DNA of 16,761 bases from positions 1 to 16,761 of the forward strand of contig JAKALC010000002.1 in NCBI GenBank assembly GCA_021813335.1, given 5' to 3'. The notes beneath the pieces were generated by a model, which did not search any database, was not told the DNA's origin, and was given only the letters and a program-made list of their open reading frames with translations. The position numbers were made by a program, and so were the translations under genes. This DNA is from a bacterium (GTDB lineage Bacteria; Patescibacteriota; Minisyncoccia; Phycocordibacterales; SBAW01). The stretch's first letter is position 1; each line of letters opens with the position of its first letter. This document shows, piece by piece, positions 6,882 to 13,395 of the stretch.

Positions 6882-7424
6882 TCAACGCACAGGAAGCGGC
6901 ACCCAACTCAAGTCCTTCGCCGATAGTATGGGGCGCTCTATCGGCCAGGGGATGGCGAGAACCGGGTCGTCATACCGCGCGCCAGCGGCGCTTTCGGGCC
7001 ATACCGGCTCAAGCTTGTATTCGACGAGAGCGACTTCGCTCATGACCGAAAATCCGTGCGCATATCGTCCCGGAACGTAGAGCATTGCCTGAGTATCGCC
7101 GGAGAGCGTCACCGAGACGTGCGTCCCGTACGTCGGCGACGCTGGGTCCACGTCGGCGACGACATCGAATATCTCGCCTGCGCCGCACCGGACCAGCTTC
7201 GCCTGCGCGTGCGGCGGCCTTTGGAAGTGCAGGCCGCGTATGACGCCCCGCTTCGAGCGGGAGACGGCGTCCTGCACGAACGTGTCCGAGACGCCGATCT
7301 TTCCGAAAAAATCGGGGTTGAAGGTTTCGATGAAATAGCCCCGTTCGTCATCGAACCGCTCCGGCGTGATGAGGAGGACGCCGGGGAGATCAAACGGAGT
7401 GGCGCTGAGCGAAGTATCACGCAT
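6882..7424 (-). CDS. rmlC: dTDP-4-dehydrorhamnose 3,5-epimerase
   Basis: RmlC converts dTDP-4-keto-6-deoxyglucose to dTDP-4-keto-L-rhamnose. From the ATG at 7424 the protein has 180 residues, the normal family size. Visible hallmarks are FDDERGYFIETFN (24-36), RGLHFQ with the general-base His66, LVRCGAGEIFDVVADV (77-92), the cupin-strand YVPGRYAHGF (116-125), the general-acid Tyr136 in VEYK, and the SAKD motif with Asp171 that pairs with the histidine. The usual Tyr-Tyr pair a few residues after VEYK reads Pro-Val-Trp here, a minor departure. A longer open frame to 7466 exists, but the ATG at 7424 overlaps the rmlD stop by 8 bases and lacks the spurious leader. It acts between RmlB and RmlD, both encoded just upstream. 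Confidence 0.95.
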   Translation of the reverse strand: MRDTSLSATPFDLPGVLLITPERFDDERGYFIETFNPDFFGKIGVSDTFVQDAVSRSKRGVIRGLHFQRPPHAQAKLVRCGAGEIFDVVADVDPASPTYGTHVSVTLSGDTQAMLYVPGRYAHGFSVMSEVALVEYKLEPVWPESAAGARYDDPVLAIPWPIERPILSAKDLSWVPLPVR

Positions 7425-8277
7425 GGGAGCCGGGAGTCCGCGCCGAAAGATACCGCCCGAGGGCATCCCGCCAGGATGGCAGGACGATGCCGAGCGCCGG
7501 AAGCTTTTCGCTCACGAGGACCGTCGAGCGCGGACGCACGATAGCGGTGCCCGATTCGGCGGTGCTGACCTCGCGCACCGTCACCGCCCGGCGTGCCTGC
7601 GAGAAGATCTCTCTGGCGAATTCCGCCCAGATCGCGCTCCCGGCGTTCGTCAGGTGATAGGTGCCGGGAGCAGCGCCCGCATCGAGGAGCGCGCCGATTC
7701 CCGCAGCGAGATCTTCTGCATACGTGGGAACCGTACGCTGATCGGCGACCACCGGAACCGTCTCGCCGTCAGCGCGCTCAAGCATGCGCTCCACAAAATT
7801 CTTCTTGCCGGCTCCCGTACCGAACAGGGCGCTCGTACGAATGATGAGCGCGCCAGGATGCGCGATGGAAACGAGCGTCTCGCCCGCCAGCTTTGATGCG
7901 CCGTACACGTTGATTGGACGGGGGGCATCCGACTCCGCATACGTATCCTTGGAGCCGTCGAATATGTAATCCGTGCTCACGTGTATGAACTGCGCGCGCG
8001 CCGCGCGCGCCGCGCGCGCGAGGTAGTATGGGCCGAGCGCGTTCGAGCGGTACGCGAGCTCGGCTTCCTCTCCCGCGCGCTCGACGGCATTGTAAGCCGT
8101 CGCATTCACCACGAGATCCGGCGCGACTTCCCGTACTTTTGCGGCCGCGAACGCCGGATCCGCGATATCCCCCGCCGTGCGATTGAGGCCGGTTACGGCC
8201 GAACGGGGCGCAAGAACGCGCGCGAGCGCGGTGCCGAGCTGCCCATTCGCGCCGAAGATGAGTACGCGTTCAGCCAT
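7417..8277 (-). CDS. rmlD: dTDP-4-dehydrorhamnose reductase
   Basis: RmlD carries out the last, NAD(P)H-dependent step to dTDP-L-rhamnose. The 286-residue protein is an extended short-chain dehydrogenase: nucleotide-binding GANGQLG (9-15), NATAYNAVERAGE (58-70, matching the family NxxAYTxVDxAE), STDYIFDG (101-108) and the catalytic YGASK (Tyr125, Lys129). The C-terminal half has RTSALFGTG and a VADQRTVPTYAEDLA segment typical of the family. The ATG at 8277 is preferred over a longer frame to 8382 because it follows an AAGAGG sequence and places the Rossmann strand at the N-terminus. An Ala-Arg-Ala-Ala repeat near residues 88-95 is encoded by a pure alternating CG tract. The stop overlaps rmlC. 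Confidence 0.95.
   Translation of the reverse strand: MAERVLIFGANGQLGTALARVLAPRSAVTGLNRTAGDIADPAFAAAKVREVAPDLVVNATAYNAVERAGEEAELAYRSNALGPYYLARAARAARAQFIHVSTDYIFDGSKDTYAESDAPRPINVYGASKLAGETLVSIAHPGALIIRTSALFGTGAGKKNFVERMLERADGETVPVVADQRTVPTYAEDLAAGIGALLDAGAAPGTYHLTNAGSAIWAEFAREIFSQARRAVTVREVSTAESGTAIVRPRSTVLVSEKLPALGIVLPSWRDALGRYLSARTPGSHA
7992..8020. repeat. 29-base G/C-only tract inside rmlD
   Basis: This stretch contains only G and C, mostly alternating, with a 9-base period (GCGCGCGCC repeated). It encodes the Ala-Arg-Ala-Ala-Arg stretch of RmlD at about residues 87-95. Alternating CG of this length is a classic Z-DNA-prone sequence and a slippage hotspot. It is most simply explained by Ala/Arg codon choice in a GC-rich gene. 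Confidence 0.7.
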
Positions 8278-8281
8278 ATCG

Positions 8282-8287
8282 CCTCTT
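8282..8287 (-). promoter_or_regulatory. Ribosome binding site deciding the rmlD start
   Basis: AAGAGG on the minus strand overlaps the TAA stop of rmlB and sits 4 bases before the ATG at 8277. It is one of only two recognisable Shine-Dalgarno-like sequences in the window and supports the 8277 start over upstream alternatives. The spacing is short. Confidence 0.55.
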
Positions 8288-9317
8288 AGTAGTAGCGCGC
8301 GCGGCGCTGTTTTTCGTAATGGTCGCGGAACTCGCGCTTCTCCTTCACTTTCCGCCACCACGAGGGATTCGCGCGGTACCACGCGATGATTCCCGGGAGC
8401 GCTTCATCGATGTGGCGTTTCGGCTTCCAGCCGAGCTCCCGCTCAGCCTTCGCGGCCGAGGGCGCATACCGGTGGTCAGCGCTCGGACGGTCGGGAACAT
8501 GCTCGTACGCGTCCTCCGGGCGGAGCCCGAGTTCCGTAGCGATCCGGCGCAGGAGATCGAGATTGGCGCGCTCGCGGCCGGCAAGGTTGTAGATACTGCC
8601 GGAAGCGGCGCGGTGCAGGGCGAGATCGATGCCTTCGACGAAATCATCGACGTGAATCCAGCGCCGGACGTGACGGCCGGTTCCATGAACCGGAACCTTC
8701 TTGCTCTCGAGCAGATTGGTAATCGCAAGCGGGATGAGCTTCTCCGGATACTGGTGGGAGCCGAAGTTGTTCGAGCCGCGGATGAGCATCGCCGGAGCCG
8801 CGTCGCTGCGCATATAGGCCCGGACGAGAAGGTCTGCGGCGGCCTTTGATGCGGCATACGGATTTGAGGGCCGGAGAGGGCTTTCTTCACTGCTTTCCCC
8901 TTCCGGGACGTCACCGTATATCTCATCTGTTGATATCTGCACGAACTTGATGCCGCCGGCGCGCGCTGCCTGCAAAAGATGTTCGACGCCGAGCACGTTC
9001 GTCAGGATGAACGCCGCCGCACCGACGAATGAACGGTCGACATGGCTTTCGGCGGCAAAATTCACGATGGCGTCCGGCTTCCATTCTTTGACGGTCCGCT
9101 CAACGAATGCGGCGTCGGCAATATCGCCTTTCACGAACCAATAGCGCCTCCTGTTCGCTACTGCTTCCGCCGCCTCGATATCGGCGAGGTTTTCCGGATT
9201 GCCGGCATAGGTGAGCGCGTCGATATTGACGATCTCGTATGAGGGGTGGCGTCGGTAGATATGGCGGACGAAGTGGGATCCGATGAATCCCATGCCGCCG
9301 GTAACGAGAATTCTCAT
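8286..9317 (-). CDS. rmlB: dTDP-glucose 4,6-dehydratase
   Basis: RmlB converts dTDP-glucose to dTDP-4-keto-6-deoxyglucose with tightly bound NAD+. The 343-residue protein has the full set of family motifs: GGMGFIG (7-13), NIDALTYAGNPENL (31-44), AAESHVDRS (88-96), the catalytic STDEIYGD with Asp131-Glu132, the YAASK active site (Tyr154, Lys158), RGSNNFGSHQYPEKLIPL (180-197) and RRWIHVDDF. The C-terminus (WYRANPSWWRKVK) is also standard. It heads the rmlB-rmlD-rmlC unit and has its own likely promoter in the 42-base gap upstream. The product also serves as a branch point for other 6-deoxysugars, such as the one suggested by the neighbouring C-methyltransferase. Confidence 0.96.
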   Translation of the reverse strand: MRILVTGGMGFIGSHFVRHIYRRHPSYEIVNIDALTYAGNPENLADIEAAEAVANRRRYWFVKGDIADAAFVERTVKEWKPDAIVNFAAESHVDRSFVGAAAFILTNVLGVEHLLQAARAGGIKFVQISTDEIYGDVPEGESSEESPLRPSNPYAASKAAADLLVRAYMRSDAAPAMLIRGSNNFGSHQYPEKLIPLAITNLLESKKVPVHGTGRHVRRWIHVDDFVEGIDLALHRAASGSIYNLAGRERANLDLLRRIATELGLRPEDAYEHVPDRPSADHRYAPSAAKAERELGWKPKRHIDEALPGIIAWYRANPSWWRKVKEKREFRDHYEKQRRARYY

Positions 9318-9332
9318 ACGCGTGGCGCAAGC

Positions 9333-9341
9333 ATTATAACA
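9333..9341 (-). promoter_or_regulatory. Extended -10 promoter for rmlB
   Basis: On the minus strand TGT followed by a perfect TATAAT lies in the 42-base gap between the C-methyltransferase and rmlB, 15 bases before the ATG. The predicted start site leaves a leader of only about 8-9 bases with no Shine-Dalgarno sequence. A TTGCGT further upstream is 23 bases away, too far to be a normal -35. This is the best promoter match in the window. Confidence 0.55.
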
Positions 9342-9359
9342 TTTCTGCCCTTCCTGCGG

Positions 9360-10595
9360 TTACGCAACCCTGAGATATCCGCCTACCGGAATGATGAACT
9401 TGACGCCTTCCCTTCGGAGCGGCGCCTCTTTTTTCAGCACCGCTTCCGCGTAATTCCACGCGAGGAGAAGGAAATAGTCGGGCGGATTCGCGCGCGCGGC
9501 GTCAACCGAGACCACGGGGATGTGCATGCCCGGCGAGAGGAGGCCTATTTTCGTGGGGAGTTCCTCTGTCAGGTATTCGAGGATGTCGGGACCTATCTTT
9601 GCATAGTTGAGCATCGTATTCCCCTTCGCAGGCGCCCCGTAGCCCGCAATACGTTTCCCCTGCCGCTTCAGATCCGCGAGAAGCGCAACGAGCTCGTCCT
9701 TGCGCTTCTCCACGCGGCGGGCGAGATTGCGATACGACTCGACCAGATTGAGATTCATTCCTTCTTCCTTATTCACGAACTCGAGCACGCGCTTACTGAC
9801 TCTATGCGCGCCCGACCAACCGACGAAGACGCGCATTGACACGCCCTGTACATTCTTCACTTTCATATCGAACACTTCGAGGCCGAACGACTCGAAGAGG
9901 CGCTTCAAGGGCCGGAGCGATAGGCAGGACAGGTGCTCGTGATATATGGTGTCGTAAGAGAGGTTCTCGAACATATCGACGAGATAGGGCGCCTCAAAAA
10001 TGAGGACGCCGTCAGGCGCGAGGAGGACTTTTACCCCGCGCACGAAGTCGTGATGATCATCAATATGCGCAACGACATTGTTCCCTATAATGACGGCGGC
10101 GAGGCCGTTCTGCTTCCGAATCGAAACAGCGAGCGCCTCGCTCCAGGGCGCGGCAAGCGTCGGGACTCCGCGCGCGTTAGCGCGTTCAGCTACGTTTTTC
10201 GCCGGGTCAATGCCGAGCACGTTCGCGCATCCGGACTCTTGAAACGCCGAGAGCAGAAGGCCATCATTGCTGCCAAGTTCGACAATGAGGCCGTTCTTGC
10301 CCGAAAGATGCTTGGCGACGACCTGTGCAGCGTATTCCCTGAAGTGGGTGGGTGTCGTCGGTATCGCGGCGGTGAGGTAAACGTAATTCTGAAACAGCTC
10401 ATTCAAATCGACGATGTCGCCAAGTTGAACCAGTTGACATTCGGCGCATACGTAGGCCTGGAGAGGATAGAAATGCTCCGTATCCACCTGTTCCGGCCGA
10501 ATGAAAGCATTTGCCGGCGGCTGGTCTGAAAGATCGAGGAAGCGTACCAGGTCCGGGGAACCGCAGTCGCGGCAGGAAATGTTTTTGCGTGGCAT
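9360..10595 (-). CDS. NDP-hexose C-methyltransferase (TylC3/NovU family)
   Basis: This 411-residue, three-part enzyme transfers a methyl from SAM to carbon 3 of a 4-keto nucleotide sugar in characterised relatives. The N-terminal zinc-binding domain (Methyltransf_13) has Cys8, Cys11, Cys50 and Cys53 around LSDQPPANAF. The central SAM domain has VELGSNDG (105-112), GIDPAKN (128-134) and NNVVAHIDD. The catalytic YHEH is at 218-221. The C-terminal Methyltransf_14 domain has GYGAPAKGN (318-326), LSPGMHIPVV (353-362) and LAWNYA (378-383). Every hallmark is present, so it should be active. The ATG at 10595 is chosen; a GTG at 10616 would add seven residues. It lies beside rmlB, whose 4-keto-6-deoxy product is a plausible substrate. 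The stop is 42 bases before rmlB. Confidence 0.92.
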   Translation of the reverse strand: MPRKNISCRDCGSPDLVRFLDLSDQPPANAFIRPEQVDTEHFYPLQAYVCAECQLVQLGDIVDLNELFQNYVYLTAAIPTTPTHFREYAAQVVAKHLSGKNGLIVELGSNDGLLLSAFQESGCANVLGIDPAKNVAERANARGVPTLAAPWSEALAVSIRKQNGLAAVIIGNNVVAHIDDHHDFVRGVKVLLAPDGVLIFEAPYLVDMFENLSYDTIYHEHLSCLSLRPLKRLFESFGLEVFDMKVKNVQGVSMRVFVGWSGAHRVSKRVLEFVNKEEGMNLNLVESYRNLARRVEKRKDELVALLADLKRQGKRIAGYGAPAKGNTMLNYAKIGPDILEYLTEELPTKIGLLSPGMHIPVVSVDAARANPPDYFLLLAWNYAEAVLKKEAPLRREGVKFIIPVGGYLRVA

Positions 10596-10619
10596 AGGAC
10601 CATAGTAGCGTGTCACGCG

Positions 10620-11681
10620 CTACAAATAAACCCGGATGCGGCGAAGCGCTTCTGTAAGCTGCGCGACGATCGCTCCGCTCCCGCAGTGCCGGATGAACTC
10701 CTCGTAGGCGACTTGTCCCATTGCCGCGGCCTTGCCGCTCGTTTTGAGCGCACGAAGCGCCGACGCGACGTCTTCCGGATTCCCGGCGCGCACGACGACG
10801 ACGCTCGCACCCGGCGTAAATACTTCGCGCACTGCCGGAGTGTCCGCATTCACTGCCACCCGTGCCATCGCCGCGGCCTCATAGAGCTTGTTCGGTATCG
10901 CACGGGCGACGCGCGGCACGTCGCCGAGGAGGCCGATGCTCGCGTCAGCCCTGCGGACGTAGCCCGGTATCTCGGCGAGGGGAAGCGTCGGCAGGAAGGT
11001 GACATTCCGCACGTCAAGTTCCGCGGCAAGATTTTTCGTCTTTGCGCAGTCCTGCCCTCCGCCGATCATCGTAATGTGCACGTCGTCGTTCTCAAGAAGT
11101 TTCGCTGCTCGGACGAGCACGTCCGTTCCCTGCACGGGAATATATTTTCCGTGGAATTCGACCTCGAACGGTCCTTCCGCCGCCGAGCGTTCGCACGGAC
11201 GGAATGTCTCCGTATCGGCCCCGACGAGAACACGCGCGAATTTTCTGGCTGGGAAACCGAACGTATGCTCAAAATATTTGATATTGGCTCGCGTATCCAA
11301 GATGACGAGAGTGCTCGCGAAACAACCGAGCCAGTCGACCAGCCAATACCAGTACGCCTTCGCGCCGTGCGGCTGAGCGAGTTTCCGGTCAAATATCCAA
11401 TTATCATACAGGGAATACAGCGCATCCCAAATGACAGGGGTGCGCGTGATGAAACGCGCGAAGACCGGCAGAAGGCGTGCGTTGCCGTAGCCGACGAACA
11501 GAAGGTCGTACTTCCCCCGGCATGCGCGATGCTTCCGCCACAGCGCCCGGTAGAGCGCGAAGCCGCGGGTCCCCGCTTCCCGGCACTCAATGACTTGGAT
11601 TTTCATAGCTCGAAATCCGCGCAGGATGACTTTCGTGCGGTTGTAGGCGGGATCGTAGTCGCCGAAATAGCAGATGGTCAT
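10620..11681 (-). CDS. Family 4 glycosyltransferase
   Basis: This is a 353-residue GT-B enzyme starting MTICYFGDYDPAYNRTKVIL. The first domain contains YDLLFVGYGNARLLPVF and a long aromatic stretch (WDALYSLYDNWIFD) typical of a GT4 subgroup with a loop near the acceptor site. The donor domain begins near VEFHGKYIPVQGTDVLVRA, with ITMIGGG and the closing AIPNKLYEAAAMARVAVN in which the conserved Glu follows KLY. The ATG at 11681 overlaps the upstream TGA as ATGA; the extra twelve upstream codons of the open frame are not needed. It is the last gene of the coupled block that starts at 14684. Donor and acceptor cannot be told. Confidence 0.88.
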   Translation of the reverse strand: MTICYFGDYDPAYNRTKVILRGFRAMKIQVIECREAGTRGFALYRALWRKHRACRGKYDLLFVGYGNARLLPVFARFITRTPVIWDALYSLYDNWIFDRKLAQPHGAKAYWYWLVDWLGCFASTLVILDTRANIKYFEHTFGFPARKFARVLVGADTETFRPCERSAAEGPFEVEFHGKYIPVQGTDVLVRAAKLLENDDVHITMIGGGQDCAKTKNLAAELDVRNVTFLPTLPLAEIPGYVRRADASIGLLGDVPRVARAIPNKLYEAAAMARVAVNADTPAVREVFTPGASVVVVRAGNPEDVASALRALKTSGKAAAMGQVAYEEFIRHCGSGAIVAQLTEALRRIRVYL

Positions 11682-12772
11682 AGCGACGATAATATGCGCG
11701 CGGCGCGGGCCCGCCATGTATACGCCTTCGCGAGCGCGGCGGCGCGCCCGCCGAGGCGCGCGCGGTACGACACGTCCACCGCGAGGCGCGCTACTGCCTC
11801 CGCGAGCGCGGCGGCATTCCCGGCTGGAACGAGGAGGGCGTCATCCGGACCGAGGATTTCCCGGATGGAGGGAAGGTCGGACGCGATGACGGCCTTTCCT
11901 GCCGCAAGGTATTCGAAGAGCTTGACGGGCGAAGTAAAACGCTCCGACTCTTCGTTCCCGGACGTGTTCGGCAGAAGGAGGATGTCGGCGCTCCGCAGAT
12001 AGGCGGGCACCCTATCCGGCTTTACGCGGCCGATCTCGACGAGCGCCCCGTCGCGTCCGGCCCTTCTTCCGCCTACGACCGCCACGGAGAGCGCGGACAT
12101 CGCGCCGAGGAGAGGAACCGCTTCCCGGACGATTCCCGCGCCTTTCCAGGAAGAATCGGAACCGGCATAGAGCGCGAGCATTCCCCCCGGAAGGCCGAGA
12201 CCGGCGCGCGGCGGAACCGGACCTTCGAATTGGGCGGGGTCGAATCCGTTCGGCGCGACAAGGGTGCGCTTGACGCCGGCCGCGCGGACGGCCGCCTCCG
12301 TTCCCCTTGAATTGCAGACGACAAGCGCGCAATTCCGGATGAGGCGCGCGGTGAGCCAGCCCGCGAGGCCGCGCGGCCAGCGGTGCGCTTCATACACGAC
12401 CGCGTGCGTCTTCGAAAATGCCGCCGCAATTTCCGGCTCGCGCGTATACACGATGCCGTGCGCGATACCGGCGCGCTTCGCGGCACGCGCGAAAAGGAGG
12501 CGTTGGATAAAAAAGAAGAACGGGTGCGCGAGGCCGCGCCCGACGAAGTCGGGCGCGGGAAGCATGCGCACCGAAAACGTGCGCGGGACGCCGTAGTACG
12601 AGAAAATATCTTCGGAGATCGGGTTCCGGCGCGCCGGCACGACGAGTTCGACGCGGGCGCCCTCTGCGGCGAATGCCGCGCACATATGCGCGATGGAAAC
12701 GCCGTGCGCCTTTTCGGTCGGCATACGCGCCGCCGTAACGTACGAGATGGAGCCGGGAAGTGTCATAATCAT
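11678..12772 (-). CDS. Family 4 glycosyltransferase
   Basis: This is a 364-residue GT-B enzyme. The acceptor domain opens SISYVTAARMPTEKAHGVSI, the opening found in a common GT4 subgroup. VVYEAHRWP and LVVCNSRGTEAAVRAAGV mark the end of domain one. The donor domain shows LALYAGSDSSWKGAGIV, ADILLLPNTSGN and SPVKLFEYLAAGKAVIASDLPSI, where the Glu of KLFEY is the conserved active-site residue and the first Glu of the classical EX7E pair is replaced, as is usual in this subgroup. The ATG at 12772 overlaps the preceding TGA as ATGA, and its stop overlaps the next gene in the same way. Substrate is unknown. Confidence 0.88.
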   Translation of the reverse strand: MIMTLPGSISYVTAARMPTEKAHGVSIAHMCAAFAAEGARVELVVPARRNPISEDIFSYYGVPRTFSVRMLPAPDFVGRGLAHPFFFFIQRLLFARAAKRAGIAHGIVYTREPEIAAAFSKTHAVVYEAHRWPRGLAGWLTARLIRNCALVVCNSRGTEAAVRAAGVKRTLVAPNGFDPAQFEGPVPPRAGLGLPGGMLALYAGSDSSWKGAGIVREAVPLLGAMSALSVAVVGGRRAGRDGALVEIGRVKPDRVPAYLRSADILLLPNTSGNEESERFTSPVKLFEYLAAGKAVIASDLPSIREILGPDDALLVPAGNAAALAEAVARLAVDVSYRARLGGRAAALAKAYTWRARAARILSSL

Positions 12773-13395
12773 TTAACAGCGAAGATGCTGAAGCCGCTCA
12801 CCTGGCTGCTCCGCGTCTTTCCGAACGCCCTGTCGAGAAAGCGGGCGAAACGGCTCAGAAGAGACGCCCTTGCGAGCGGGGTCAAGTGGACGAGCGTTTC
12901 CATCGGCCCGCGGGCGCGCTGGATCTCCGCGCTTGAAAAGTCCTTGAAGAGAAGAGCCACGGCGTCCTTCGTGAAGCGCCAGTAGTCCTTATAGTAGGAC
13001 TTTTCCGCATGATAATAGAACAGGAACGGGACATACACGTAGAGATAACCGCCCGGTTCCAGGACACGATGCAATTCGCGTACGGCGCGGATAGGGTCCT
13101 CGACATGCTCCAACACCGACTCGCAAATGACGGCCGGCTGCGAATTATCCGGAAACGGAAGGGCGTGGATATCGCCCACGATGTCCGGCCCGTAGTCCGC
13201 CACGGGGTCGAGGACGACATACTCGACGTCCCCGAGCGACGGGACAATCGCCGCTCTTTTTGCGTCATAGCGATTCCCTTTCCCCTTGAGGATGCGGAGG
13301 CCGCCGCCTATATCGACAACGCGGCGCTTCTCCCTGAAGATCCGGCGCACCCGATCCTCGAAGAACGTATCGGACTCCGTCCAGCGCATGCTCAT
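12769..13395 (-). CDS. Small class I SAM-dependent methyltransferase
   Basis: This 208-residue Methyltransf_11-like protein is often seen in surface-glycan loci. Motif I is VVDIGGGLRI (26-35). It is followed by a lysine/arginine-rich loop (KGKGNRYD), VEYVVLDP (57-64), GDIHALPFPD (74-83), CESVLEHVEDP (91-101), VLEPGGYLYVYVPF (111-124) and an aromatic patch YYKDYWRFT (134-142). The YxxDYxRFT patch is typical of this group. It is coupled at both ends by ATGA overlaps: upstream to the methyltransferase/kinase fusion, downstream to a glycosyltransferase. Acceptor unknown. Confidence 0.83.
   Translation of the reverse strand: MSMRWTESDTFFEDRVRRIFREKRRVVDIGGGLRILKGKGNRYDAKRAAIVPSLGDVEYVVLDPVADYGPDIVGDIHALPFPDNSQPAVICESVLEHVEDPIRAVRELHRVLEPGGYLYVYVPFLFYYHAEKSYYKDYWRFTKDAVALLFKDFSSAEIQRARGPMETLVHLTPLARASLLSRFARFLDRAFGKTRSSQVSGFSIFAVK

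Noticed and set aside
6882..7424. Loss of the catalytic tyrosine in RmlC, suggested by Pro-Val-Trp where Asn-Tyr-Tyr is usual.
   Set aside because: The catalytic tyrosine is the one in the YK motif just before, which is present as VEYK, together with the active-site His and Asp.
8278..8382. Longer rmlD beginning at 8382.
   Set aside because: It would overlap the end of rmlB by about 97 bases and precede the Rossmann strand with unrelated residues. The start at 8277 has a Shine-Dalgarno sequence.
9318..9359. Terminator between the C-methyltransferase and rmlB.
   Set aside because: The 42-base gap shows no stable hairpin with a U-tract; it is better explained as a promoter region.
10686..12002. 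A 438-codon open frame on the plus strand.
   Set aside because: It is antisense to two well-supported glycosyltransferases. Its product is Arg/Asp/His-rich with no recognisable domain, a usual shadow in GC-rich DNA.
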